In this document: positions 51,161-62,081 of the stretch, one piece after another | Layout: the number at the start of each line of letters is the position of its first letter | Position numbering within the stretch: position 1 is the stretch's first letter | Source: Rhizobium lentis | Lineage (GTDB): Bacteria > Pseudomonadota > Alphaproteobacteria > Rhizobiales > Rhizobiaceae | DNA length: 64,000 nt | Assembly (NCBI RefSeq): GCF_014200175.1 | Contig: NZ_JACHBD010000010.1 | Location: 248,001-312,000, forward strand | Direction of reading: 5' to 3' | Position numbers and translations under genes: made by a program | The notes under the pieces: model-generated | What the model was told of the DNA's origin: nothing | Databases searched by the model: none | What the model saw: only the letters and a program-made list of their open reading frames with translations

Positions 51161-51811
51161 TCAGCCGGCCGATGCGGCCTGGAAGACCGCCAGCTGGGCG
51201 GCGAAGGCGCGTTGGTAGGCCGGGCGCGCTTCGGCGCGGGCGACATAGGCGGCGAGGTTCGGGTATTCGTCCAGAATGTTGGATGATTTCAGCCGCAGAA
51301 GCACCGATACCATCAGCAGGTCGCCGGCGCTGAAGGCGCCATCGAGCCAGTCGGCATCGCCAAGATGGGCCGACAGGCTGTCCAGCCGCTTGCGGATGCT
51401 CTCCTCGAGTGCGCGCAGGCGCTGCTCGTACCACGGCTGGTCACGCTCGAGGATCCTGGCGAGGCTGTGATCGAAGACCGGCGGCTCCACGGTGTTGAGC
51501 GCGGCAAACATCCATGAAATCGCCCGCGCCCGGGCATTGGTTTCGTCCGGCAGCAGGCCGCCGTGACGCTCGGCGATATGCAGGACGATCGCGCCGGATT
51601 CGAACAAGGTGAGATCGCCTTCCTCGTAGGTCGGGATCTGCCCGAAAGGCTGGAGCGCCAGATGCGCCGGCTCCTTCATCGCCTTGAAGGAGACGAGACG
51701 AACCTCGTAAGGCTGTCCCACCTCCTCGAGCGCCCAGCGAATCCGCATGTCGCGCGCCAGGCCGCGGCCGCGATCGGGCGAACGTTCAAAGGCGGTAATG
51801 GTAATCGTCAT
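51161..51811 (-). CDS. Glutathione S-transferase family protein
   Basis: The 216-residue protein begins MTITITAFERSPDRGRGLARD and has the GST N-terminal thioredoxin fold (VRLVSFKAMKEPAHLALQPFGQIPTYEEGDLTLFESGAIVLHI, with the cis-Pro and ESGA glutathione-binding motif), then an all-helical C-terminal domain (WLDGAFSAGDLLMVSVL). GAGGAAGCG precedes the ATG at 51811. The substrate is unknown. Confidence 0.93.
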   Translation of the reverse strand: MTITITAFERSPDRGRGLARDMRIRWALEEVGQPYEVRLVSFKAMKEPAHLALQPFGQIPTYEEGDLTLFESGAIVLHIAERHGGLLPDETNARARAISWMFAALNTVEPPVFDHSLARILERDQPWYEQRLRALEESIRKRLDSLSAHLGDADWLDGAFSAGDLLMVSVLLRLKSSNILDEYPNLAAYVARAEARPAYQRAFAAQLAVFQAASAG

Positions 51812-51960
51812 CGCTTCCTCCATCGGTGTCTGTCTTGAAGACGTCCGGCCGGACGGGATTCCGACATCGATATTCAAGATCTTCGGCCCGTGGTCTTGCC
51901 GGCGCCGCAACGCCTTCGATCCGATAATCTCTCTGATGCCCATTTCCCCTGCGCTTTCAT

Positions 51961-52941
51961 TCAGAACAGGCGATCGACAAATCGATCGGCCTCCCAATTA
52001 TTGAGAAAGGCCGCTTGTCGCCCAATCCAGTTGACGGCATCGCTTCCCCATTCGTTTGTGCGGCTGGCATATTCGCCCATGAGCCAGAAATGCCGGACAA
52101 TGACGAACCGAAGGGCGGCTTCGAAGTCGTGCGGCGTTATCGGCCGGATGGCGCGATATCCATCGATGAAGGCGGTCCACATGGGCGTCAGTGTCCGGCC
52201 AAAGGATACTTTTGCCCATAGGAAAACCGACAGATCGTAAGCGAGATATCCGGGGCCGCCGTCGTCGAAGTCGAAGAAGACGGCGTCTCCAGCGTCGATG
52301 CGGGCGTTGAAGCCGTGACAGTCGCCGTGACAATAAATCCAGGTCAGATTTTCGCATCTTTCGATCGCCTTTGCGGTGCGCGTGGCGATGGTTTCAAGAT
52401 CGCGAAGAATATCTGCGTCCTCCACGACGCCGCTATCGCGTATCCGCGCGTAGGGACGGTGCAGCAGATGTTCGAGGTCAAGCCGGTACATCGCTCCCCC
52501 TGACGAAAACGTCTGCGCCGCATTGTGCAACAGGGCAAGCGTCTTGCCGTTGGCTCGGGCATCGCCGGCATCTGTTGCGCTCGGCTCGCGGCCGGAAATT
52601 TCCCGGAAGAGCACGGCCTCGCGCGCGCCCTCCGGCGTGTATCCCCGCAGGAAAAGAGCGCCATCGCGCGTCGCTATCGGCACGGCCGCTGGCACCCCTG
52701 CCCGCTGGAGGTGGGTGAGAAATGCCGTCTCGGTTTTGACGTCCGGTTGGCCGCGGCTGCGATGATGCGACAGCCGAAAAACATAGCGCTCGCCGGTGCT
52801 GTCAATGACCAGATAGAGGTCGTTCAGGCCGCGATGAAGCATGCGGCAGCGAACCGATCCGGCGAGGGCATAGTGTTGATCGATGAACCGCCCGACCGCC
52901 TCAATCCTGGGGGTGGAATATAACGGATCAAAGTCGAGCAT
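51961..52941 (-). CDS. Aminoglycoside phosphotransferase-fold kinase
   Basis: The 326-residue protein starts MLDFDPLYSTPRIEAVGRF and has the APH fold catalytic loop YCHGDCHGFNARID and metal-binding FFDFDDGGPGYLAYD, with an N-terminal GLNDLYLVIDSTGERYVFRLS. It resembles small-molecule kinases of the homoserine/choline kinase-like group rather than a known resistance enzyme. The substrate is unknown. The frame extends to 53004, but the added residues lack similarity. Confidence 0.85.
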   Translation of the reverse strand: MLDFDPLYSTPRIEAVGRFIDQHYALAGSVRCRMLHRGLNDLYLVIDSTGERYVFRLSHHRSRGQPDVKTETAFLTHLQRAGVPAAVPIATRDGALFLRGYTPEGAREAVLFREISGREPSATDAGDARANGKTLALLHNAAQTFSSGGAMYRLDLEHLLHRPYARIRDSGVVEDADILRDLETIATRTAKAIERCENLTWIYCHGDCHGFNARIDAGDAVFFDFDDGGPGYLAYDLSVFLWAKVSFGRTLTPMWTAFIDGYRAIRPITPHDFEAALRFVIVRHFWLMGEYASRTNEWGSDAVNWIGRQAAFLNNWEADRFVDRLF

Positions 52942-53041
52942 GGTCGGTGTCCATCGCGGTGCCCTGGGAGACTGGCAACATAGGGTATTTTGCGACGGCT
53001 GCAACGCCTGCTTGTGTCAGGCGGTGATACCTTCTGTTCAT

Positions 53042-53069
53042 CGCTTCCGCCGGATCGCCGGCGGGAGCG
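53042..53069. other. 12-bp GC-rich inverted repeat
   Basis: CGCTTCCGCCGG (53042-53053) and CCGGCGGGAGCG (53058-53069) form a 12-bp stem with one G-T wobble and an ATCG loop. It lies between the divergently oriented kinase gene and the presumed RNA. There is no T-tract. Confidence 0.5.
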
Positions 53070-53199
53070 ATCGAGCGATCCACCCGACCCCGCCTGTTGG
53101 AGCCATGCGGACCTGACAAATCCCGTGCATTTTTCGCGTATCCGGCGATAAACACCAAAAAAGGTCGGCTGTCTTGCGGCCCGTACCCCATTTGGGTGA

Positions 53200-53502
53200 T
53201 GCTCTTTTCGCTGACTTGCATTAGAAGTTGTTTCAACGCAACCTGATTACTTTGCTGAAAAAAGCAGGCGGTCAACGTTGCGGATTGTCGAATTTACGAT
53301 GCGTTTCCGGGAATGGGCAAGGACCCGGAAGCTGTTTGAGCAATGACGGGGGCGTGAAAAAGGCTTTCCAGCCATTGCGGAAAACAAGGATCGGAGCGGT
53401 TCCAGGAACCGTTCCGGGTTGAGGGACCCCCCGTCCGGTTTTCCTGGCCGGACGGAAACAAGGCTTTGCGGGACGATGTTGCAGTCCCGCAAAGCTTTTT
53501 TT
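53200..53502 (+). ncRNA. Presumed non-coding transcript with three 3' hairpins
   Basis: A strong plus-strand terminator at 53463-53502 needs a transcript, but between the minus-strand kinase gene start (52941) and the terminator no convincing plus-strand gene exists. Two further hairpins precede it: CGGAGCGGTTCC with GGAACCGTTCCG (53392-53416) and CCGTCCGG with CCGGACGG (53431-53455). I could not match it to tmRNA, SRP RNA, RNase P RNA or 6S. The 5' end is a guess. A 64-codon TTG-started frame at 53228-53422 is the only coding alternative. Confidence 0.45.
53463..53502 (+). terminator. Strong intrinsic terminator upstream of ppdK
   Basis: GCTTTGCGGGAC (53463-53474) pairs perfectly with GTCCCGCAAAGC (53484-53495) through 12 bp with a 9-nt loop, followed by seven T residues (53496-53502). 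The minus-strand side has no comparable T-tract, so it terminates plus-strand transcription. Confidence 0.93.
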
Positions 53503-53761
53503 ATGCCTTGTTCACATCAGGCGAGGTTCACAGGTTCGCCCGCCCACTCTCGGCGAAAATTATTGTGCGCCGCAGCATTTTTGCCGCATTTGTCGATTTT
53601 CATTTCAACTCCAAGGCATTAAGCTAATCATGGAGGCTGCTGACAATGCCGGCCAATTTCTCTGCGTCATCCGCGCGACAAGGCCTGGATGACGCCGAAG
53701 GAGGGGGAGGCAGTCGACAGCTGAGGGATCACGCTGATCCTTCCGTGGTGTTGGGGGGAAG

Positions 53762-56437
<2,676 letters not shown>

Positions 56438-56457
56438 GCAAGTAGGAGTGGGCCGCG

Positions 56458-56726
56458 TTAGTGATAATGCCGCCAGTGGCGGCGATAGACATAAGGCCCG
56501 TTGAGGTCCCAGGCCATGCTCTGCATCAGCTCCGCGCTCTGCGCCCGCGACTCCGCCCGCCGGTCGAGATCGATGCGCTGCAGGCAGGTGGCGAACCCAT
56601 CAGAGCCGCGGCGGAAGCCATAACTCAGGCACTGCCGCTCCTCCGCCGCCCGCCGCTCCTCCGGCGTCATCGTCTGGCAGGCGGAAAGGCCAGCGGCGAG
56701 AAGGGTGATGAGGAGGGCATGCGCAT
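56458..56726 (-). pseudogene. Small lipoprotein gene with frameshift in the signal peptide
   Basis: The intact frame 56458-56670 codes for MTPEERRAAEERQCLSYGF ... RAESAELM-like C-terminus (70 residues). Just upstream in the same frame lies ALLITLLAAGLSACQT, a perfect lipoprotein signal with lipobox LSAC, but no start codon precedes it before a stop. ATG CGC ATG at 56726 is in the adjacent frame. A single lost base near 56718-56721 would join them as an 89-residue lipoprotein (269 nt, one short of 270). Either the gene is newly broken or the base is a sequence error; translation from the internal ATG would give an unlipidated form. Confidence 0.62.
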
Positions 56727-56827
56727 CGGGCTATTCCTTGCTTTTCCCGGAGGAAATGCCATTCGGGTGTTGGGGTCAAGCTGTGGTCGACCGAGGATTT
56801 GCCGAGTTAAATACGCGGGCCGTGCCG

Positions 56828-56955
56828 TGCGGCCCCCTCATCCGCCCTACGGGCACCTTCTCCCCGCTGGGGAGAAGAGGGAATCGAGAGGTCGCGGCAT
56901 ACCCCCTTCGCCCCGGCGGGGAGAAGGTGCCGGCAGGCGGATGAGGGGGCCGGCG
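56828..56955. repeat. RIME-like element, well-preserved inverted arms
   Basis: The left arm gccccctcatccgccctac...ccttctccccgctgggg and the right arm cggggagaaggtgccggcaggcggatgagggggc are near-complete inverted copies around a 40-bp centre. This is the best-preserved of the four such elements in the window. Confidence 0.8.
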
Positions 56956-56981
56956 ATGCCAAGAGTAGCCTCAAGAGGAGG

Positions 56982-57179
56982 CTACGCCGCCCCGGCCGGA
57001 TCGCCGATCGGCAGCAGTGCCGGGTCGAGCGGCGGATCTTGCGGGTTCTTGGTATCGCCGGGGTCCTGCACCGGTGTCAGCGGCGGCTTCTGCTGGGTGG
57101 GGTCGGGAATGCCGGGCGTCGGCGTGGGGCCGCGTGGCGTATCGGTCGTCGGTGTCGGGATCGGATCTCTGTTGGGCAT
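56982..57179 (-). CDS. Small Pro-rich protein
   Basis: The 65-residue product begins MPNRDPIPTPTTDTPRGPTP and is about a third proline, with Asp, Thr and Gln, ending PALLPIGDPAGAA. AAAGGAGGCGATC precedes the ATG at 57179, a good ribosome-binding site. It has no signal peptide and would be largely disordered. I recognise no defined family. The longer frame to 57245 lacks support. Confidence 0.6.
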   Translation of the reverse strand: MPNRDPIPTPTTDTPRGPTPTPGIPDPTQQKPPLTPVQDPGDTKNPQDPPLDPALLPIGDPAGAA

Positions 57180-57272
57180 GATCGCCTCCTTTTCGACAAG
57201 GGAACGGCACCGCCGGGAGATGGTTCCACTTTCACGAGCCGGCATTCCTCTGTATGAGGAAGCCTCTCAAGC

Positions 57273-57530
57273 ATGGAAACCAGCATGGCCATCCGCGATC
57301 GATTTTCGAAGAAACTGAACTGCCCGCAATGCGGCAATAGCGGCTTTGCCGAGGCCTCGGAGATCGACGATCCCAAGCGAAAGCATCCGGATTTCAAGGT
57401 CGATCAGTTGCCGCGCGGTTTTGGCGTGCAGCGCCCTTCCAACCACCAGGAAAGCTTCATGCTCAAGTGCGAATGCGGCCGCAAGTTTCCCTTCCGCAGC
57501 CTGGCGGAGGCCGCGGCCGAGCGGCGCTGA
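57273..57530 (+). CDS. Small zinc-ribbon protein
   Basis: The product (85 aa from ATG 57273, or 81 from ATG 57285) contains CPQCGNSGFAEASE near the N-terminus and CECGRKFPF near the C-terminus, a likely four-Cys zinc site. The middle (DDPKRKHPDFKVDQLPRGFGV) is hydrophilic. The function is unknown. It faces the hypothetical gene at 57540 across a 9-bp gap. Confidence 0.72.
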   Translation: METSMAIRDRFSKKLNCPQCGNSGFAEASEIDDPKRKHPDFKVDQLPRGFGVQRPSNHQESFMLKCECGRKFPFRSLAEAAAERR

Positions 57531-57539
57531 TTCAGGAGC

Positions 57540-57929
57540 TCAGATCCGCTCCAGCACCTCGATGAAGGCATCGGCGAAGCGCACCAGATGCGCGGTTTCC
57601 TGGTCGGGCGCCTGCATGCGGATTTCGGTGCCGGCATAATCGAGCAGCGCCAGCACGACGCGCATCTCGCTTCCGCCATCGGGAATGCGCAGCACCGCGA
57701 TGCGCCGGCAATCCGCGACGAGGCCTGCGGCCGGCAGGTCGAACAGCAATTCACCGCCCGCCCGGTTCGCCGCCTGGCGCACCGCCTCGCAGAAGCCGGC
57801 ATCGCCGCCGGCATAGCCTTCGAGTGAAAGTTCGAGCTCGACGAGCTCCATCGGCAGCACCGGCTCGCTGTGGTCGATCCCGCCAAGCGCAGACGCCTGC
57901 GGCCTTGCTGCTATCTCGGGTGAAATCAT
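57540..57929 (-). CDS. Hypothetical protein
   Basis: The 129-residue product starts MISPEIAARPQASALGGID with GGAGAGGCGGG upstream of the ATG at 57929. The pattern of alternating strands and helices (VELELSLEGYAGGD, LLFDLPAAGLVADCRRIAVLRIPD, MRVVLALLDYAGTEI) is compact, but I recognise no family. No signal peptide or membrane segment is visible. Confidence 0.6.
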   Translation of the reverse strand: MISPEIAARPQASALGGIDHSEPVLPMELVELELSLEGYAGGDAGFCEAVRQAANRAGGELLFDLPAAGLVADCRRIAVLRIPDGGSEMRVVLALLDYAGTEIRMQAPDQETAHLVRFADAFIEVLERI

Positions 57930-58158
57930 CCCGCCTCTCCTTGCCTTAAACCGGAGATGAAACCGCGGCAGAATGACCTTTTTTTGACATATCAGCAAGG
58001 GCTGATGGATCGGCCCGGCCATCGCCTCGGCATCTCCAGGTGAATTCCCTTTGATATTCCGAGACAACAGTTTCAATTCAGCCGAATCTTTGCCCGGATC
58101 CGGGTGATTTTGGGCCGGGCTGGCTTAAAATCTGAATCCGGATCTAAATCAAAGAAAT

Positions 58159-58209
58159 AGAGCATGATGTCGTCCGAAAACCGCTTCACACTTTTCGGCA
58201 TCATGCTCT
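58159..58209. repeat. 51-bp rhizobial palindromic repeat
   Basis: The element begins agagcatgat and ends atcatgctct, with near-complementary inner segments (gtcgtccgaaaa / cttttcggc). The same palindrome is a well-known dispersed repeat in Rhizobium genomes. The 343-bp gap (57930-58272) otherwise holds only AT-poor sequence with ggatccggg/ctgaatccggatc motifs and no gene that I can support. Confidence 0.75.
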
Positions 58210-58272
58210 AAACAGGGATATGGCGATTTGCGTGGTTGAGGGCGCGGCGCTGACGAGCAACCGGTAAGTTTG

Positions 58273-59178
58273 ATGGCCATCCGTTACGACCGTCCCGTTT
58301 CCAGCGCCGCCCGCTTTTCGCGGCTGCTCGGGGCGTTTTCCCTGGTTCTGGCGCTGGCGGTGCTGATCGCCCATCGCTTCGGCGGGCTTGCCACCCCCTA
58401 TCTCGTGCTGCTCCTGATCACCGCCGCCGGCTTCGCGCTGCTGGCGGCGCTGCTGGCCGCAATCGGCCTGCGCAGCCTCTGGATGACGGGGGCCGAAGGC
58501 GGGCTGGCAGCCCTCGCCGCGCTGATCTACGCCGCCTTTCCGCTCGGCATCGGCGCCTTTGCCGCCGAGCGCTACATGACGCTGCCCGATATCTACGACG
58601 TCTCCACCGATCCGGTCTCGGCCCCCGACTGGCTGTCGACCCCGAAAGCCGATCAGATCTGGCTGAAGCGCAACCTCGTGACGCCAGAGGATCGCGAAAA
58701 GCAGCTGGCCGCCTATCCCGAACTGACCGGCCGGCGTTACGAAGGCGCGCTCGACCGCGTGCTGGAGGCGGTGCGCAAGGTCGCCAAGCAGAGCGGCTTT
58801 ACAATCGTGAAAAGCACCGGCACCACAGAGCCCGAAGGCGATCTCGAGGACCGGCCGGCCAAGCCCGCGCCCGGCGACGACGCCGTCGCCGATGCGCCCG
58901 GCATCATCCCCGTGCCGACGCCGCGCCCCTATGACGACGATGTCGCCAAGCTGATCCGCGGCGCCAATGGCGTGACGCTGCAGGCGACCAACCGCACGCT
59001 GATCCTCGGCCTGCGCTTCGATATCCTCATTCGCCTGCGTGAAGAGGCCGAAACCACCTTCGTCGACATCCGCGTCGCCTCCCGCTACGGCCAACACGAC
59101 CTCGGCTTCAGCGCCGAGGTTGCCGGCGATTATCTGAAGGCGCTCGACGCCGAACTCCTGGGGCTTGCGGGTGGGTGA
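58273..59178 (+). CDS. DUF1499 membrane protein
   Basis: The 301-residue protein has three N-terminal membrane helices (about 20-40, 43-68 and 77-98) and a C-terminal DUF1499-like domain with LPDIYDVSTDPVSAPDW, LDRVLEAVRKVAKQSGF and the closing FDILIRLREEAETTFVDIRVASRYGQHDLG. DUF1499 proteins are widespread and uncharacterised. ATG 58273 follows TTG at 58270, which is a possible alternative start. Confidence 0.88.
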   Translation: MAIRYDRPVSSAARFSRLLGAFSLVLALAVLIAHRFGGLATPYLVLLLITAAGFALLAALLAAIGLRSLWMTGAEGGLAALAALIYAAFPLGIGAFAAERYMTLPDIYDVSTDPVSAPDWLSTPKADQIWLKRNLVTPEDREKQLAAYPELTGRRYEGALDRVLEAVRKVAKQSGFTIVKSTGTTEPEGDLEDRPAKPAPGDDAVADAPGIIPVPTPRPYDDDVAKLIRGANGVTLQATNRTLILGLRFDILIRLREEAETTFVDIRVASRYGQHDLGFSAEVAGDYLKALDAELLGLAGG

Positions 59179-59379
59179 GCCGCGGTGCCGCCAGAGGCGG
59201 CAGCAATCGATCCAGTGAATCGATTGCAGCGGCGAACGCCCTGAGCCCAAAGCGAAGGGCCGGGAGAGGGTGCGGCAGGCTCGACCCACTTCCAGCACCG
59301 CAAACTCGATGCTCCTGCCATATCACCCAATCTCATTCCTGTGACCTTGGGCAAAGCCCTGAGCACACAGCAATGACGG

Positions 59380-59890
59380 AGGAAAGGTGTGCCACGCACA
59401 ACGATCAGCCCTCATCCTGAGGTGCCCCGCAGGGGCCTCGAAGGGCGAGGGCGGGTGGCACCAGTGGCCAGCCCGTCCTTCGAGGCTTCGCCCTATGGGC
59501 TACGCACCTCAGGATGAGGCTGGAGAGAGGGCGCGCCATCAGGCTGGAGAGAGGGCGCGCCGTGCCTGCCACGGCACACCGCAGAGAGGCTGGCAGGTGC
59601 CACGCACCACGATCAGCCCTCATCCTGAGGTGCCCCGCAGGGGGCCTCGAAGGGCGAGGGCGGGTGGTTCCGGTGGCCAGCCCCGTCCTTCGAGGCTTCG
59701 CCCTATGGGCTGCGCACCGCAGGATGAGGCTGGAGAGAGGGCGCGCCGTGCCTGCCACGGCACACCGCAGAGAGGCTGGCAGGCGCCACGCACAACGATC
59801 AGCCCTCATCCTGAGGTGCCCCGCAGGGGCCTCGAAGGACGAGGGCGGGTGGCACCGTGGCCAGCCCGATCCTTCATGAGGCTGGAGAGG
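59380..59890. repeat. Second tandem repeat array, ~200-bp units
   Basis: The marker ccctcatcctgaggtgcccc starts at 59409, 59618 and 59803, so units are 209 and 185 bp. Each unit pairs it with an inverted ccttcgaggcttcgccct...cacc-(t/g)-caggatgagg segment and a linker tggagagagggcgcgcc; in the first unit the linker is itself tandemly doubled as a 24-bp repeat (59520-59563). This block and the sequence before it (59179-59379) contain no supported gene. Confidence 0.85.
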
Positions 59891-59892
59891 GC

Positions 59893-61614
59893 TCACTCCA
59901 GCACCAACCACCCCGAATACCGCACCACCAGCCCGGTCAGCCGCCCGCCGATCTCGACATGAAAATGGAACCGGCCATCGCGCTCCTCCTCATAAGTATC
60001 GCCGCCCGGCGCCAGGGAAAGCGGCAGCGGAATGCCGCAAAACCGCCAGCCGCGCACCACGAGCCGCAGCTTCCGCCCCTCCGGCACCAGCGCCAGCAGC
60101 ACCCGGAACGGCCCGAAGACCTCGGCGAGCAGGTGGCGCTCACGGCCGGTGCCCGCCGCCTGCCAGCTGCGGAAGGTCTTCGCCCCGAAAGACCGCGTCC
60201 AGATCTCCCGGTCGCCATCGGCGGCAAAGCGTACCGCGACCGGCACATCGTCGCCGGCCGGGGGAAAACCGATCACGCCGGCGACGAGCCGGGCGAGCAG
60301 CCCGCCGCCGCGCTCGATCCGTGCCCGGCCGGAGGCGAGGCGCGTGCCGCCGGCATGAATCGCGGCAAGGGCGGGCGGCAGCTGCTGCCAGGCGCTGCCG
60401 AGAATGCGCCGGTAGAGCGGCGGCGGCTCCTCCTCGTAGTCCAGCCGGATGCCTGAGGTGATCTTGAACCGCCGGAAGGCCGCTTCGAAATCCGCAAGCG
60501 ACAATTCCCCCGCCGCCGGCCGCGCGCCACTCTGGGGCCGGATGCCTTCAAGCAGCCGGCGCACCAGCGCCTCCACGCCGATGACCGGAATGAACGGCCC
60601 GTCATCGCCTTCGGCAATCAGATCCCAGCTGGATGTGATCCGCCGCCCATCGCGATCGAGCCCGCCGGCGCGCACGAACATGCCGCCGCGATGCGCGCCG
60701 AGGGCGAAGCCGTGGCTGGCTTCCTGCAGCACCCTGGAAAACGGCCTGAGTGACGGCAGCAGCCGGAAGCGCACCAGCCGGGCGGCAAGCCCAAGCAGCC
60801 GCTGCAGCGCCTGCGGCTCGGTGCCGACGCCGGTGAAGGTCGATTGCAGCCCGGGAACGTGCTGCGGCAGCAGCGCAAGATCGGGCGCATCGACCAGCAG
60901 GAATTTCCGGCTGGCGAGCGGCGCCACGCCGGGCGGCGCGATCGTCACCCGCATGTCGTCGATCAGCCCCGACCCTGCGGCCGGCCGCCCCTCGCGCAGC
61001 AGCGCCACCGGCTTGCCGGCATAGCTTGCGATCGCCTTGACGACATTGAGGCCGATCTTGACATGCGCCGACGGGGCAATGCCCGCCGCCACGCTTTCGA
61101 TGCGGGAGAACTGCGGCGCCATCGCCGCGAGTGCGGCGAAGGAGAGCGCCGGCAGGCTGCTGAGGCCGGAGAGCGCAAAGGTGCCCTTCGCCCGCGCCTC
61201 GGCATCGAGCCCGCTGATGCCGGCGACGAAGCCGGTGCTGTCGGCAAGATCGGCATAATCGATGTCGAGGCCGATGCAGGCGCGCACGACCTTGTAGGGG
61301 TCTTCCCCGAAACTTTGGAACGGCCCCGAGGCATCGACGACGAGATCCGGCCGCAGCCGCGTCAGCTGTTCGATGAGATCGCCGTCACGATCGAAGGCGA
61401 CCGCCTGCAGCCACGCGCCGAGATCGTTGCCGCCGAGGCGCCCGGTCCAACCTCTCGGCGAGCGCAGCTCCGCCACGAAATCGTCGGCTTTTTCGAGCGA
61501 GCGCCCGGCGATCAACAGCCTGAGGCGCGGTTCATCGCCAAGCAGCCGCGCCAGCCGCCCGCCGAAAGTGCCGTAACCGCCGATGATCAGCAGCGAGAGC
61601 CGGCCGCCGCTCAT
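59893..61614 (-). CDS. Saccharopine-dehydrogenase-like NAD(P)-binding / DUF4166 protein
   Basis: The 573-residue protein has a Rossmann N-terminus (LSLLIIGGYGTFGGRLARLL, GxGxxG variant GGYGTFG) followed by DLVVDASGPFQ and DIDYADLADS, as in saccharopine dehydrogenase-like oxidoreductases. The C-terminal quarter has the DUF4166 blocks GPFRVLLALVPEGRKLRLV, GIPLPLSLAPGGD and FHFHVEIGGRLTGLVV. The fusion is common. Its ATG overlaps the stop of the DCC protein gene, so the two are coupled. The reaction is unknown. Confidence 0.87.
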   Translation of the reverse strand: MSGGRLSLLIIGGYGTFGGRLARLLGDEPRLRLLIAGRSLEKADDFVAELRSPRGWTGRLGGNDLGAWLQAVAFDRDGDLIEQLTRLRPDLVVDASGPFQSFGEDPYKVVRACIGLDIDYADLADSTGFVAGISGLDAEARAKGTFALSGLSSLPALSFAALAAMAPQFSRIESVAAGIAPSAHVKIGLNVVKAIASYAGKPVALLREGRPAAGSGLIDDMRVTIAPPGVAPLASRKFLLVDAPDLALLPQHVPGLQSTFTGVGTEPQALQRLLGLAARLVRFRLLPSLRPFSRVLQEASHGFALGAHRGGMFVRAGGLDRDGRRITSSWDLIAEGDDGPFIPVIGVEALVRRLLEGIRPQSGARPAAGELSLADFEAAFRRFKITSGIRLDYEEEPPPLYRRILGSAWQQLPPALAAIHAGGTRLASGRARIERGGGLLARLVAGVIGFPPAGDDVPVAVRFAADGDREIWTRSFGAKTFRSWQAAGTGRERHLLAEVFGPFRVLLALVPEGRKLRLVVRGWRFCGIPLPLSLAPGGDTYEEERDGRFHFHVEIGGRLTGLVVRYSGWLVLE

Positions 61615-62060
61615 GTGATGAACCGGCTGCGCTGCTCCGCCGTCGGCACCATGCAGCTCTGCCGCCCGGCGATCTTCAGCCGGTTGCGGGCGATGAATTC
61701 ATAGAGCGCATCGGCAAGGCGGCGCGGCAAGAGCCGGAAGACCTTGACCAGCGACCAGGGAAAGCCGAGGCCGGCCACCATGCGGATCGTACCATCAGAC
61801 TTGAAATAGCCGCGGCCATTCTCGATGAGGATATTGGTCTCATAGTCGCGCTCATTCAGCCCGTAATGCCGGTAAAGGGCGGCGCCGAGCGGCGTCTGGG
61901 CGGCGAGGAAGCGGTATCGCCGCTTACTGTCGTGCTTCAGCGCGAATTTCACCCAGCCGGAGCAGAAGACGCATTCGCCATCGAAAACGATCAATGGCTG
62001 GTCATCGGCGAAGGCGGGAACGGCGGGATCGTTGCGATAGCTGTAAGCGGCGCGCGCCAT
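61611..62060 (-). CDS. DCC family thiol-disulfide protein (DUF393)
   Basis: The 149-residue protein carries the DCC motif FDGECVFCSGWVKFAL (DxxCxxC, about residues 27-33) and the downstream ALYRHYGL region of DUF393. It is predicted to be a small redox protein with a thioredoxin-like site. It sits upstream of, and coupled to, the saccharopine-dehydrogenase-like gene, suggesting that the pair works on the same substrate. Confidence 0.9.
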   Translation of the reverse strand: MARAAYSYRNDPAVPAFADDQPLIVFDGECVFCSGWVKFALKHDSKRRYRFLAAQTPLGAALYRHYGLNERDYETNILIENGRGYFKSDGTIRMVAGLGFPWSLVKVFRLLPRRLADALYEFIARNRLKIAGRQSCMVPTAEQRSRFIT

Positions 62061-62081
62061 GGTAATCTCCCCATCTCACGC

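Noticed and set aside
53200..53502. tmRNA, SRP RNA or RNase P RNA identity for the presumed transcript
   Set aside because: None of the diagnostic conserved segments of these RNAs could be found in the region.
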